From: Exiguobacterium aurantiacum
GTDB lineage: Bacteria > Bacillota > Bacilli > Exiguobacteriales > Exiguobacteriaceae
NCBI RefSeq assembly: GCF_024362205.1
Contig: NZ_CP101462.1
Span: forward strand, 1,764,501-1,828,500
Length of the DNA stretch: 64,000 bases
Direction: 5' to 3'
Part shown: piece by piece, positions 1 to 7,413 of the stretch
Numbering within the stretch: position 1 is the stretch's first letter
Layout: every line of letters starts with the position of its first letter
Program-made: the position numbers and the translations under genes
Notes under the pieces: model-generated
Seen by the model: the letters and a program-made list of their open reading frames with translations, nothing else
Databases searched by the model: none
What the model was told of the DNA's origin: nothing

Positions 1-1
1 G

Positions 2-151
2 GCGACGTTCGAGACGAACGTCGACGGCTTGTTCATCGCCGGTGTCGTCGCCGCCGGAAATGACGCCAATAAAATTTTTATCGAGAATGGCCGCTTCCAC
101 GGCCAAGCGATTGCCGAGACGCTTCGGGAGCGCAACGGTGTGACAACGTAA
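2..151 (+). CDS. ypdA: YpdA family bacillithiol-disulfide reductase, C-terminal end (partial)
   Basis: Only the last 49 codons are inside the window, read in frame 2 to a TAA. The residues include GLFIAGVVAAGN followed by ENGRFHG, the FAD-contacting end of the thioredoxin-reductase-like YpdA family. YpdA is an NADPH-dependent flavoprotein that reduces bacillithiol disulfide in the cytoplasm of Firmicutes. The neighbour is gudB, facing it, exactly as ypdA and gudB adjoin in Bacillus subtilis, which supports the assignment. The rest of the gene lies upstream of the window, so the N-terminal cofactor motifs cannot be checked. Identification rests on a short tail plus synteny. Confidence 0.8.
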   Translation, partial: ATFETNVDGLFIAGVVAAGNDANKIFIENGRFHGQAIAETLRERNGVTT

Positions 152-159
152 TCGACAAA

Positions 160-197
160 AAGAGGGAGAACCTGATACCAGGCTCTCCCTCTTTTTT
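160..197. terminator. Bidirectional intrinsic terminator between ypdA and gudB
   Basis: An inverted repeat (arm AGAGGGAGA pairing with TCTCCCTCT, plus an inner CCTG/CAGG pairing) is followed by six T on the plus strand and has an A-run on the other side. It can stop both the plus-strand ypdA transcript and the minus-strand gudB transcript, which converge here. Confidence 0.85.
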
Positions 198-206
198 GCC
201 GTTTGA

Positions 207-1475
207 TTATACCCAACCGCGGAAGCGAGACGCTTCCGCCATCTTACGTACACCGACCATATAGGCGGCGAGACGCATGTCGACCTTACGGGCCGACGAT
301 GTATTGTATACCGTATTGAACGAGTGGACGAGCACTTTCTCAAGCTTCTCTTCCACTTCCTCTTCCGTCCAATAGTAACCTTGGTTGTTTTGGACCCATT
401 CGAAGTATGAGACGGTCACTCCACCGCTCGAAGCGAGCACGTCCGGAACGAGCAGGATGCCACGTTCCGTCAAGATACGGGTCGCTTCGTTCGTTGTCGG
501 TCCGTTCGCGGCCTCGACGACGATCGATGCCTTAATATTATCAGCGTTGTCTTCGGTGATTTGGTTCTCGATTGCGGCCGGGACCAAGATGTCGCAGTCG
601 AGTTCTAGCATTTCTTTGTTCGAGATCGTGTTCTTGAAGAGCGTCGAGATCGTCCCGAACGAATCTCGACGATCGAGAAGATACGGGATATCGAGGCCGT
701 TCTCATCGTGGATCGCACCGTACGCATCACTGACGGCGATCACTTTCGCCCCGGCGTCATGCATAAATTTCGACAAGAAGCTTCCGGCGTTCCCGAATCC
801 TTGGACGACGACACGCGCCCCTTTCAATTCGATGCCGCGGCGCAGCGCCGCTTCCCGGATCATGATGGCGACACCTTTTGCCGTCGCCGTCTCACGTCCA
901 TGCGAGCCGCCAAGGACAAGCGGTTTACCTGTGATGAAACCTGGTGAGTTGAATTCATCGATTCGGCTGTACTCATCCATCATCCACGCCATGATTTGCG
1001 AGTTCGTGAACACATCCGGCGCTGGGATATCTTTCGTCGGTCCGACGATTTGACTGATGGCGCGCACGTAACCACGGCTCAATCGTTCGATTTCACGGAA
1101 ACTCATCTCACGCGGATCACAGACGATTCCGCCTTTACCGCCACCGTAAGGAAGGTCGACGATTCCGGCCTTCAAGCTCATCCAGACCGACAATGCCTTC
1201 ACTTCGACCTCCGTCACGCTCGGGTGGAAACGAATGCCACCTTTCGTCGGTCCGACCGCATCGTTATGTTGCGCCCGATATCCTGTGAAAATTTTTGTCG
1301 ATCCATCATCCATACGTACCGGGATGCGGACGGTCAACATCCGAAGCGGCTCTTTCAAGAGCTCGTACATCTCTTCTGGATACCCGAGTTTATCAAGCGC
1401 CTCGTGTATCACTTCTTGTGTCGATTCAAGGATGTTTTTTCGTTTTTGATGACCTTTTTCTTGATCCGTAATCAT
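207..1475 (-). CDS. gudB: NAD-dependent glutamate dehydrogenase
   Basis: The 422-residue protein is a hexameric Glu/Leu/Phe/Val dehydrogenase that converts glutamate to 2-oxoglutarate and ammonium. Substrate and catalytic lysines sit in GPTKGGIRFHP (about 75-85) and GGGKGGI (111-117), the catalytic Asp is in PAPDV (151-155), and the NAD-binding Rossmann loop is QGFGNAG (225-231). The length matches Bacillus GudB/RocG. The start ATG follows an AGGGGAGG ribosome site. Residues 92-94 (VKA) occur once. The laboratory B. subtilis 168 gudB carries a 9-bp duplication here that inactivates it, so this copy should be active. A cre-like box lies upstream of the promoter. Confidence 0.95.
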   Translation of the reverse strand: MITDQEKGHQKRKNILESTQEVIHEALDKLGYPEEMYELLKEPLRMLTVRIPVRMDDGSTKIFTGYRAQHNDAVGPTKGGIRFHPSVTEVEVKALSVWMSLKAGIVDLPYGGGKGGIVCDPREMSFREIERLSRGYVRAISQIVGPTKDIPAPDVFTNSQIMAWMMDEYSRIDEFNSPGFITGKPLVLGGSHGRETATAKGVAIMIREAALRRGIELKGARVVVQGFGNAGSFLSKFMHDAGAKVIAVSDAYGAIHDENGLDIPYLLDRRDSFGTISTLFKNTISNKEMLELDCDILVPAAIENQITEDNADNIKASIVVEAANGPTTNEATRILTERGILLVPDVLASSGGVTVSYFEWVQNNQGYYWTEEEVEEKLEKVLVHSFNTVYNTSSARKVDMRLAAYMVGVRKMAEASRFRGWV

Positions 1476-1536
1476 GAAGGTTTCCTCCCCTAAATTGTCA
1501 ATTCTCCCCCAAGAATCAACCTCGTATTCGTTTAAA

Positions 1537-1565
1537 AGTATAGCTGATACGCGCCCAATTTGAAA
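1537..1565 (-). promoter_or_regulatory. Probable gudB promoter
   Basis: On the minus strand a TATACT -10 box (1537-1542) lies about 60 bases upstream of the gudB ATG. The matching -35 region at 17-bp spacing (TTTCAA) is poor, so transcription may need an activator, consistent with the upstream cre-like site. Confidence 0.55.
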
Positions 1566-1582
1566 GGCTTTTACAAAAATAA

Positions 1583-1596
1583 TGAAAGCGTTTTCT
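1583..1596. promoter_or_regulatory. cre-like CcpA site upstream of gudB
   Basis: TGAAAGCGTTTTCT matches the Bacillus catabolite-responsive element consensus at all but the final base. It is centred about 60 bp upstream of the predicted transcription start, a position more usual for CcpA activation than for roadblock repression. The assignment is from consensus match only. Confidence 0.6.
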
Positions 1597-1600
1597 AAAA

Positions 1601-1627
1601 CAAAAAAAGAAGGGTGGTCCCCTTCTT
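1601..1627 (-). terminator. Intrinsic terminator after ddl
   Basis: On the minus strand AAGAAGGGG, a short loop and CCCTTCTT are followed by a run of T. The 5' arm overlaps the ddl TAA stop codon. Confidence 0.8.
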
Positions 1628-2543
1628 ACTTTTCAAGTGCCAATTCGATGAATCGCTCTAACAGCTCACCGTAGGAGATCCCGACGGCGCGGGCGCTGTC
1701 CGGGAACAAGCTGAGCGGAGTCATGCCCGGGAGCGTGTTCGTCTCTAAAATATATGCGAGCCCATCTTCAGAGACGAGGAAGTCAGAGCGGGAATAACCG
1801 CTGCAACCGAGGGCACGGTGCGCTTTGATGGCAGCCGTTTGAACTTCCTCGGTCAACGCGTCCGGCAACTCGGCTGGACAGACGTGAATCGATCCCCCTT
1901 CCGAATACTTCGACTCGTAATCGTAAAACTCATTTTTCGGGATGATCTCGATGACCGGTAGCGCGGCCTCAGTCCCGTGGTTCCCAAGGACTGGTACCGT
2001 CAACTCACGGCCTTTAATATATTGTTCGACCAAGACGGCCGTGTCGCACGCGAACGCTTTATCAATCCCTTCACGGAGCATCGCTTCGTCCATCGCGATC
2101 GTCAATCCGTTCGATGACCCTTCTTGGGCAGGCTTGACGACACATGGGAATTCACCACCCCACTCGACGATTTTCACGTCGATGTCGTCTCCTGTCTCGA
2201 TGAGGACGTCACGGGCGATCCGAATGCCGGCAGCGGCGAAAATGATTTTCGCGCGGGCCTTGTCCATCGCGAGTGCTGACGCCAAGACGCCCGATCCCGT
2301 ATATGGCAATCCGGCCATCTCCAAGAGTGACTGGACGCGTCCGTCTTCTCCGTATTTCCCATGCAGGGCGCTCACGACGACATCGGCTTGAAGCGTCAAC
2401 AGTTCGTCAGCCCGGTCCGGGTGAAAATCAATCGCCACGACCTCATGACCGCGTTCTTCGAGCGCCTCGATCATTCCTTTACCACTCGTGAGCGATACTT
2501 CCCGCTCACCTGATACACCACCATATAATACCGCGACTTTCAT
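1626..2543 (-). CDS. ddl: D-alanine--D-alanine ligase
   Basis: The 305-residue ATP-grasp enzyme makes the D-Ala-D-Ala dipeptide for peptidoglycan precursors in the cytoplasm. Visible family marks are the N-terminal VLYGGVSGEREVSL segment, EGSSNG in the central domain, the omega-loop tyrosine in FYDYESKYSEGG (tyrosine indicates D-Ala rather than D-lactate as second substrate) and ILETNTLPGMT near the C terminus. The length matches the short DdlB type. An in-frame TTG precedes the ATG by one codon, but the AAGGAGAG ribosome site is spaced correctly for the ATG at 2543. It sits between gudB and ypbH, where B. subtilis has no ddl, so it has been inserted relative to that order. Confidence 0.94.
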   Translation of the reverse strand: MKVAVLYGGVSGEREVSLTSGKGMIEALEERGHEVVAIDFHPDRADELLTLQADVVVSALHGKYGEDGRVQSLLEMAGLPYTGSGVLASALAMDKARAKIIFAAAGIRIARDVLIETGDDIDVKIVEWGGEFPCVVKPAQEGSSNGLTIAMDEAMLREGIDKAFACDTAVLVEQYIKGRELTVPVLGNHGTEAALPVIEIIPKNEFYDYESKYSEGGSIHVCPAELPDALTEEVQTAAIKAHRALGCSGYSRSDFLVSEDGLAYILETNTLPGMTPLSLFPDSARAVGISYGELLERFIELALEK

Positions 2544-2584
2544 CAAATCTCTCCTTCGGCTAACATCTCAAAAATTCAAGTTTT

Positions 2585-2613
2585 ATCATACCATGCGACG
2601 GCCGAAAACAATA
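2585..2613 (-). promoter_or_regulatory. Candidate ddl promoter
   Basis: TATGAT at 2585-2590 on the minus strand serves as a good -10 box. A -35 candidate (TATTGT at 17 bp or ATTGTT at 16 bp) is only a partial match. Confidence 0.45.
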
Positions 2614-2639
2614 GAAACAGAACAGTTAAAAAGCCGTAC

Positions 2640-3221
2640 TTACGCGAACGTATCGTACAGCTGTTTCACGGCTTGTTCAGTTTGAATCGTCTTGCCATAC
2701 TCCATCATGACGTACGGGCTGACGGTCGTCGTGCGGCCGTATTCCGACAAGATGGCGGCCAACCGCTCTTCGACGTCTGGTTTGAGCACTTCGACGAAGT
2801 GTAAATAATAGTGCCCGTCATAGTGATAGAGCGCTCCGCCCTGGTCTGTATCCTGCATGTGTGGGAACAGACGGACCGAGGCATTGATGACGTCCTCGAT
2901 ATCGTCAAACTGATAAATCAGATGATGAATCACATCAATCGTCAGACGAATCTCGACTTGTTCTTGATCCGCGTCCGGGACGGCCGCCTCGACTTTTTGA
3001 ACATCGATGACGAGACCGTCGCGCGGAAACATCGTCACGTTCAAGTCGACGGTGCCTTGGGGCATGAAGCCGAATTCCGCTTCCGCGGTCTCGAGCAATT
3101 CCCGCCACAGGTCTTGACCGCTCTCTCCGACGATCGTATCGATGGCGATCCCTCGAGTCGAAAGGTCACTCGCGGTCAAATATACCCTTAAATGTTCTTT
3201 AGTTTGCTTTTCAAATCTCAA
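2640..3221 (-). CDS. ypbH: MecA-family adaptor protein, YpbH type
   Basis: The 193-residue protein resembles MecA/YpbH, adaptors that bind substrates such as ComK and deliver them to the ClpC-ClpP protease. The N-terminal segment has the MecA-like RVYLTASDLSTRGI start and an acidic centre. The C-terminal domain carries the aromatic run YDGHYYLHF and the MMEYGKTI segment typical of the ClpC-binding half. The length (193) equals YpbH rather than the longer MecA, because the acidic linker is short. It starts with TTG, 7 bases after a GGAGG ribosome site. Its position near gudB matches ypbH in B. subtilis. Substrates cannot be read from sequence. Confidence 0.82.
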   Translation of the reverse strand: MRFEKQTKEHLRVYLTASDLSTRGIAIDTIVGESGQDLWRELLETAEAEFGFMPQGTVDLNVTMFPRDGLVIDVQKVEAAVPDADQEQVEIRLTIDVIHHLIYQFDDIEDVINASVRLFPHMQDTDQGGALYHYDGHYYLHFVEVLKPDVEERLAAILSEYGRTTTVSPYVMMEYGKTIQTEQAVKQLYDTFA

Positions 3222-3280
3222 ACGAAAACCTCCAAAGATTAATCAATCCTACTTTATAAGCTACTCTCGTTTGTTCAACC

Positions 3281-3296
3281 TGTCAAATAGTTGACA
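3281..3296. promoter_or_regulatory. Inverted repeat over the ypbH promoter region
   Basis: TGTCAA-ATAG-TTGACA is a perfect 6+4+6 inverted repeat. It spans the stop codon of the MerR gene and contains the TTGACA closest to a -35 box for ypbH, so it may be an operator, a weak hairpin or chance. Confidence 0.35.
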
Positions 3297-4140
3297 ACCA
3301 CTCGGTCCATGCTTCGGGCGTATCTCCGAGGAAGGCCGATTCGAACTCAGAGGCGTGAAGGCTGACGGCATGACCGCCGGCCCCGATAACAAGTTCGGGA
3401 TGGTCGGCTTGGATAAAGCGCATCGCTTCTTTCAAATCCTCAAGATGTTCCGTCAACGTGCATGAGAAAATCAAACACTTGGCGTCGATGTCGTGCAGTG
3501 CCACGTTCAAATCCTCTTTCGGGAAGCCCGCACCGAGGAAGATCACGTCGTATCCATATTGGCGCAAATAAAGCGTCACAAACAATAGGCCAATCTCATG
3601 CATCTCGCCCGGGGCACACACACAAATGATCCGCGGTAAAAATGGGTTCATCGGCATCTGTAGCGAGAGAGTGGACAAGCGAGCCCGCAAAAAAGCGGTC
3701 GCAAAGTGTTCATGCGCAATCGTGATGTCTCCATTCTCCCAACGTGTCCCGATTTCCATCAACAACGGACCAATGATATCTTTCGTGACTTTTTCAAAGC
3801 TGAATGTATTAAAGGCACGATTGATCAAATCGTGCGCCTTGCGTTCGTCAAATGAAAGTAACGCCTCGAGCAACCCCTCCATCAGTTCCTCGTCATAGAG
3901 ACGGGCAGGCTTCGGCTTCGGGGCTTCATGAAGTTGTTGGATCGCTTGGGATACGGTCAGGCCTTCGCGTTGTTTTTCAACAACCCATTTAATCTTTTCG
4001 ACGTCTTGGTCGGAATACAAGCGATGACCGGATTCGGTCCGGCTCGGCACGATGAATTGATAGCGGCGTTCCCACGCTCGAATCGTCGTCGGATTGACGC
4101 CGGTGAGCGACGCGACCGTCTTAATGGAGTACTTCGGCAC
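3283..4140 (-). CDS. MerR-family regulator with cobalamin-binding domain, CarH/LitR-like
   Basis: The 285-residue protein has three parts: an N-terminal MerR winged helix (about 1-70, with TTIRAWERRY), a helical B12-cap domain (about 80-160) and a C-terminal Rossmann-type B12-binding domain (165-285). The cap has W134, nine residues, then E144-H145, the Wx9EH motif of B12 photoreceptors. The B12 domain has E179-x-H181-x-x-G184, supplying the lower axial histidine, and GAGGH near 253-257. In Thermus CarH the equivalents are W131, E141-H142 and H177, so spacing is nearly identical. Such proteins bind adenosylcobalamin, repress in the dark and release DNA in light. The start is GTG after AAAGGAGGGG. 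Photoreception is inferred; the targets may include pigment genes elsewhere. Confidence 0.85.
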   Translation of the reverse strand: MPKYSIKTVASLTGVNPTTIRAWERRYQFIVPSRTESGHRLYSDQDVEKIKWVVEKQREGLTVSQAIQQLHEAPKPKPARLYDEELMEGLLEALLSFDERKAHDLINRAFNTFSFEKVTKDIIGPLLMEIGTRWENGDITIAHEHFATAFLRARLSTLSLQMPMNPFLPRIICVCAPGEMHEIGLLFVTLYLRQYGYDVIFLGAGFPKEDLNVALHDIDAKCLIFSCTLTEHLEDLKEAMRFIQADHPELVIGAGGHAVSLHASEFESAFLGDTPEAWTEWLSTI

Positions 4141-4175
4141 AGCAGCCCCTCCTTTCCTACAGGTTCTTCTTTTTT

Positions 4176-4204
4176 AGTATAGACCCATCTGAAGCGCTTT
4201 ACCT
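4176..4204 (-). promoter_or_regulatory. Candidate promoter of the MerR/B12 gene
   Basis: The minus strand has TATACT at 4176-4181 about 37 bases upstream of the GTG. No good -35 hexamer lies at 16-18 bp, so the promoter is weak as read. The 11-bp-spaced repeats lie just upstream. Confidence 0.5.
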
Positions 4205-4210
4205 GTTTTA

Positions 4211-4243
4211 TTGTGCAATTCTTGTGAGAAATTGGTGAGATGG
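4211..4243. repeat. Three imperfect direct repeats at 11-bp spacing, candidate regulator operator
   Basis: On the minus strand three consecutive 11-bp units read as CCATCTCACCA, ATTTCTCACAA and GAATTGCACAA, sharing the CAC(A/C)A end. They lie upstream of the MerR/B12 gene promoter. CarH-type regulators bind head-to-tail 11-bp repeats, so this fits an autoregulatory operator. The repeats are imperfect and short. Confidence 0.45.
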
Positions 4244-4273
4244 TGCAATCGATTCGACAAAACAAGGAACGTA

Positions 4274-4302
4274 CACAAAAAATACGACGTCCCCGTCGTA
4301 TT
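4274..4302 (-). terminator. Intrinsic terminator after the 67-residue membrane protein gene
   Basis: AATACGACG, a four-base loop and CGTCGTATT form a 9-bp stem on the minus strand, followed by TTTTGTGT. It lies directly after the stop of the small gene and separates it from the MerR gene. Confidence 0.85.
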
Positions 4303-4303
4303 G

Positions 4304-4507
4304 TCAGAAAAATATTGTATGACGACCTATATATAAAAATACGAGAATAATGGCAAACATCGTCAATGTCAGCATCATGGCGAGCGGCCGTTTCAGCCAA
4401 TTGTCGTTTAATTTTTCTTTCCGCTCATGCTCTTGTCGCTCAGCGCGAGACGGCAACGTGTCCACCACTTGTTCACGAAGTGAGTCCGCTTGGTTCCGAT
4501 GTCGCAA
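4304..4507 (-). CDS. Small single-pass membrane protein of unknown function
   Basis: The 67-residue product has a hydrophilic charged N-terminal part (about 1-40, containing LPSRAERQEHERKEK) and one hydrophobic segment at about 43-61, ending IGRHTIFF. It starts with TTG, preceded by AAAGGAGGG at good spacing, and is followed by its own terminator, which supports a real gene. It occupies the position near recS where B. subtilis has ypbE, a LysM protein. The charged N-terminal style is similar, but no LysM domain is present, so I do not transfer the name. A cytoplasmic N terminus with a membrane anchor is likely. Function is not recognised. Confidence 0.7.
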   Translation of the reverse strand: MRHRNQADSLREQVVDTLPSRAERQEHERKEKLNDNWLKRPLAMMLTLTMFAIILVFLYIGRHTIFF

Positions 4508-4548
4508 CGTGTGCCCTCCTTTACCTTTTTTATCATTTTACTATGATA

Positions 4549-5976
4549 TCAATCAAAGGAGAAGATACGAGATAAACGATGTTTCCAATCTGTCACATTT
4601 TTAGACACAATTTGAACCGACGGCGGGAAAACGATTTCCCCACAGACGTCGCAACAATCGGCTTGTTTGACCGGTTGCTCCGAGAAATAGTTCAACAAGT
4701 AATCCCGCCGACACGTCTTGATGAGGGCATAGTCCATCATCTGTCCGAGTTGGCGATAGCGGGCCTGCTTTCTATCTTTTACCCAGTCGATCGCCTCGGC
4801 AAGCGTCCGCTCAGCGAGCATTTGACTCAACAAACCCCAGACCGGGTCTTCCTCGTTCAATCGCAACAGGCGTGGCAGCTGAGCCAAACTCGTGCCGTTG
4901 TCGCGTTCCAAGTAGGCGAGACGGATATCTTTGTCTTTCGGATATTGTTGGTCAATCAAAAACTGTTGGATGCGTTCGTCGCCTTCGGCATAGAGCAAGA
5001 CGGCAAAAGCCGGTTCCCCGTCCCGTCCGGCACGTCCGATTTCTTGCATGTACGCCTCGAGCGTGGCCGGAATCTGATAATGGATGACCGACCGGACGTT
5101 ATCTTTATTCACGCCCATCCCGAACGCGCTCGTACATACCATGATGGCGACTTCATCTCGCAAGAATTGCGACTGCACGAGCCGGCGGTCCTCGGTCGAC
5201 ATGCCGCCGTGATAGAACAAGGCATCGTCGAGATGAAGGGCGAGCGCCTCGGCCTCACGCCGGGTCGCCGTATAGATGACGGCCGGTTTCGGCACATCGT
5301 GGACGAGTTCACTCAACCGCCGCATCTTATCCTCTGATTCGAGGCGTTCGACGATCAGACGAATCTCAGGACGGTTCGCTGAATGGACGAACTGCGATGG
5401 CGAGAACAACGCCAACTTCTCGATGATATCCCGTTTCACCGTCTCTGGGGCCGTCGCGGTGACGGCCATGCATTGCGGACTGCCGAGCTGTTTGCGCAAC
5501 TCGCCTAAGCGCGCGTACTCAGGACGGAACTCGTGCCCCCACTGCGAGATACAGTGCGCCTCGTCGACGACGAGCATTTGAATTTTCGTCCGTGCGAGCG
5601 CCCGCGTCACGTGCGGCACGGCGAGTTGTTCAGGCGATAAATATAAGAAGCGGTAACGTTTCAAATGGTTCAAGATGTCCTGCTTCTCTTCAAGTGTCTC
5701 CATCGACGTCAATCGCGCCACCCCGCGCTCACCTCGTTCGCGGATATGGAGCATCTGGTCCTCGATCAGCGACAAGAGCGGCGACACGATGATGGTCAGC
5801 CCGTCATTCTTAATATAAGACGGGAGTTGGAACGTCAACGACTTGCCGGCCCCGGTCGGCATGATGGCGAGCACGTCTTGCCCGTCGGCGACCGCATCGA
5901 TTACCTCACGCTGTCCCGGACGGAAAGTGTCATAGCCGAACACCCGCTTCAACGTCTTTTCAAACAAATGTCTCAC
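4549..5976 (-). CDS. recS: RecQ-family ATP-dependent DNA helicase (RecS type)
   Basis: The 475-residue superfamily 2 helicase unwinds DNA 3' to 5' during recombination and replication-fork repair. Walker A is MPTGAGKS (39-46), the Walker B/DEAH box 138-141, and motif VI is EIGRAGRDGE. The C-terminal zinc subdomain keeps CRRDYLLNYF and a CCDVC cluster. There is no HRDC domain, which with the short length fits B. subtilis RecS (YpbC) rather than RecQ. The 5' end overlaps ypbB by 17 bases, so the two are translationally linked. The ypbB-recS pair is conserved in bacilli. Confidence 0.93.
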   Translation of the reverse strand: MRHLFEKTLKRVFGYDTFRPGQREVIDAVADGQDVLAIMPTGAGKSLTFQLPSYIKNDGLTIIVSPLLSLIEDQMLHIRERGERGVARLTSMETLEEKQDILNHLKRYRFLYLSPEQLAVPHVTRALARTKIQMLVVDEAHCISQWGHEFRPEYARLGELRKQLGSPQCMAVTATAPETVKRDIIEKLALFSPSQFVHSANRPEIRLIVERLESEDKMRRLSELVHDVPKPAVIYTATRREAEALALHLDDALFYHGGMSTEDRRLVQSQFLRDEVAIMVCTSAFGMGVNKDNVRSVIHYQIPATLEAYMQEIGRAGRDGEPAFAVLLYAEGDERIQQFLIDQQYPKDKDIRLAYLERDNGTSLAQLPRLLRLNEEDPVWGLLSQMLAERTLAEAIDWVKDRKQARYRQLGQMMDYALIKTCRRDYLLNYFSEQPVKQADCCDVCGEIVFPPSVQIVSKNVTDWKHRLSRIFSFD

Positions 5977-6982
5977 CTCGTTTCAATCGTGCGAACACCA
6001 ATCGGATTTGATAATAACTGATTCCGTCGACTTGTTCAAAAATCGGCTTGAGCGCCCAGCTCGACTCGTCACGCAGCTGTTCGACTTGCTTGATTTGCTC
6101 GAGCGGAACGAATTGATCGAGCGGGAACTCGTCTAAATACATCGCCATCTCGACGACGTGGTCCTCGATCGTGCTCGTGCGTAACCGCCGCTGTGACTGG
6201 ACTTGTTGGAACGATCGGCCGGCCAAAAACTGTTCGTACGATCCCCGCGCCGACAACGTCATCCGTTCGCTCGATAGACCGTGAGCGAAGCCGAGCAACT
6301 TGGCGTCCCGCGGCAACTTCCACAGCAGGGCGTTCCATCCGGCCAAAAAGTAGAGCCGGGCTGTCCGCGCATCGACGTCCAAGAGCGCCGCGATTTGTTC
6401 ATACGTGTATCCTGTCTCGAACGCGCCCGTGAACCGATAGACGACGGCGGTCGCATACGGGTCTCCGACTTCCTCAAGTGCCGTCTCGAGCTCTTGATGA
6501 AAGCTACGGATGAGCGGTTGCCACTCCCGCTCGGTCCGAACGATCTGTTTGACCCAACGCTCGGCCAACCGGTCGGCCTGAACCGGGTAGAATGTCCGCT
6601 CATGCTCGAGCGACATGAACGTCTGAACGAACAAGCTGAGCCGCTTCCACGTCATCGTGGTGTAGTCCCGGTACTCACCGCCGAGACGGTCGAACAGCTC
6701 GCTGACGGCCTCCGGGGAAGCGAGCATTTTGCCGGCCTCGGTCAACGTGAAGCTTGAGCGATTGAGCCAGCCTCGCTTTTCGAACGAAGCGAGCAACTTT
6801 TCATAGTCGTACTTCGTATAGGGGAACAATCCGAAAATCGGTTCCAAGTCATAAAAAAAGGCATCTTGCAGCGTTGTCGCCGAACGTTTGCCGTTCAACA
6901 CATGAAACAAACTGCGTTCACTGCGCTCACCTTTCAAGCGCTCGATTGAAAGCAACAACACCCCGTCCGCTAAATGAACCAT
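5960..6982 (-). CDS. ypbB: YpbB family helix-turn-helix protein, RecS partner
   Basis: This 340-residue protein of the YpbB family lies immediately upstream of recS and overlaps it. The C-terminal part (residues about 265-320) has the helix-turn-helix typical of helicase-associated accessory domains (TIEDHVVEMAMYLDEF). The longer frame begins 18 codons earlier, but the ATG at 6982 is preceded by GAGGAGGTGG at ideal spacing and the extra residues overlap the intergenic region, so I use the shorter form. The biochemical role is not established. Conserved pairing with recS suggests a regulatory or loading function for the helicase. Confidence 0.85.
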   Translation of the reverse strand: MVHLADGVLLLSIERLKGERSERSLFHVLNGKRSATTLQDAFFYDLEPIFGLFPYTKYDYEKLLASFEKRGWLNRSSFTLTEAGKMLASPEAVSELFDRLGGEYRDYTTMTWKRLSLFVQTFMSLEHERTFYPVQADRLAERWVKQIVRTEREWQPLIRSFHQELETALEEVGDPYATAVVYRFTGAFETGYTYEQIAALLDVDARTARLYFLAGWNALLWKLPRDAKLLGFAHGLSSERMTLSARGSYEQFLAGRSFQQVQSQRRLRTSTIEDHVVEMAMYLDEFPLDQFVPLEQIKQVEQLRDESSWALKPIFEQVDGISYYQIRLVFARLKRGETFV

Positions 6983-7035
6983 CGTTCCACCTCCTCGGTC
7001 AAAATTATGCTTCCAAAACGTTATTCGTTTCCTCA

Positions 7036-7064
7036 TTGAAATATTTGGGTATGTAGACTACAAT
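7036..7064 (+). promoter_or_regulatory. Sigma-A promoter of fer
   Basis: TTGAAA (7036-7041) and TACAAT (7059-7064) are separated by exactly 17 bp, about 60 bases upstream of the fer start codon. Confidence 0.8.
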
Positions 7065-7080
7065 TACTCATAGTCAGTAG

Positions 7081-7374
<294 letters not shown>

Positions 7375-7378
7375 GCGA

Positions 7379-7413
7379 GACATGTGTGCCATCTCGGCAC
7401 ACATGTCTTTTTT
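7379..7413 (+). terminator. Intrinsic terminator of fer
   Basis: GACATGTGTGCC and GGCACACATGTC form a perfect 12-bp stem with a 5-base loop, followed by six T. Confidence 0.95.

Noticed and set aside
4180-4200. A cre site at the GAAGCGCTTTACC sequence
   Set aside because: It lacks the TGAAA start and the spacing of the consensus; the match is only to the GCGCTTT core.
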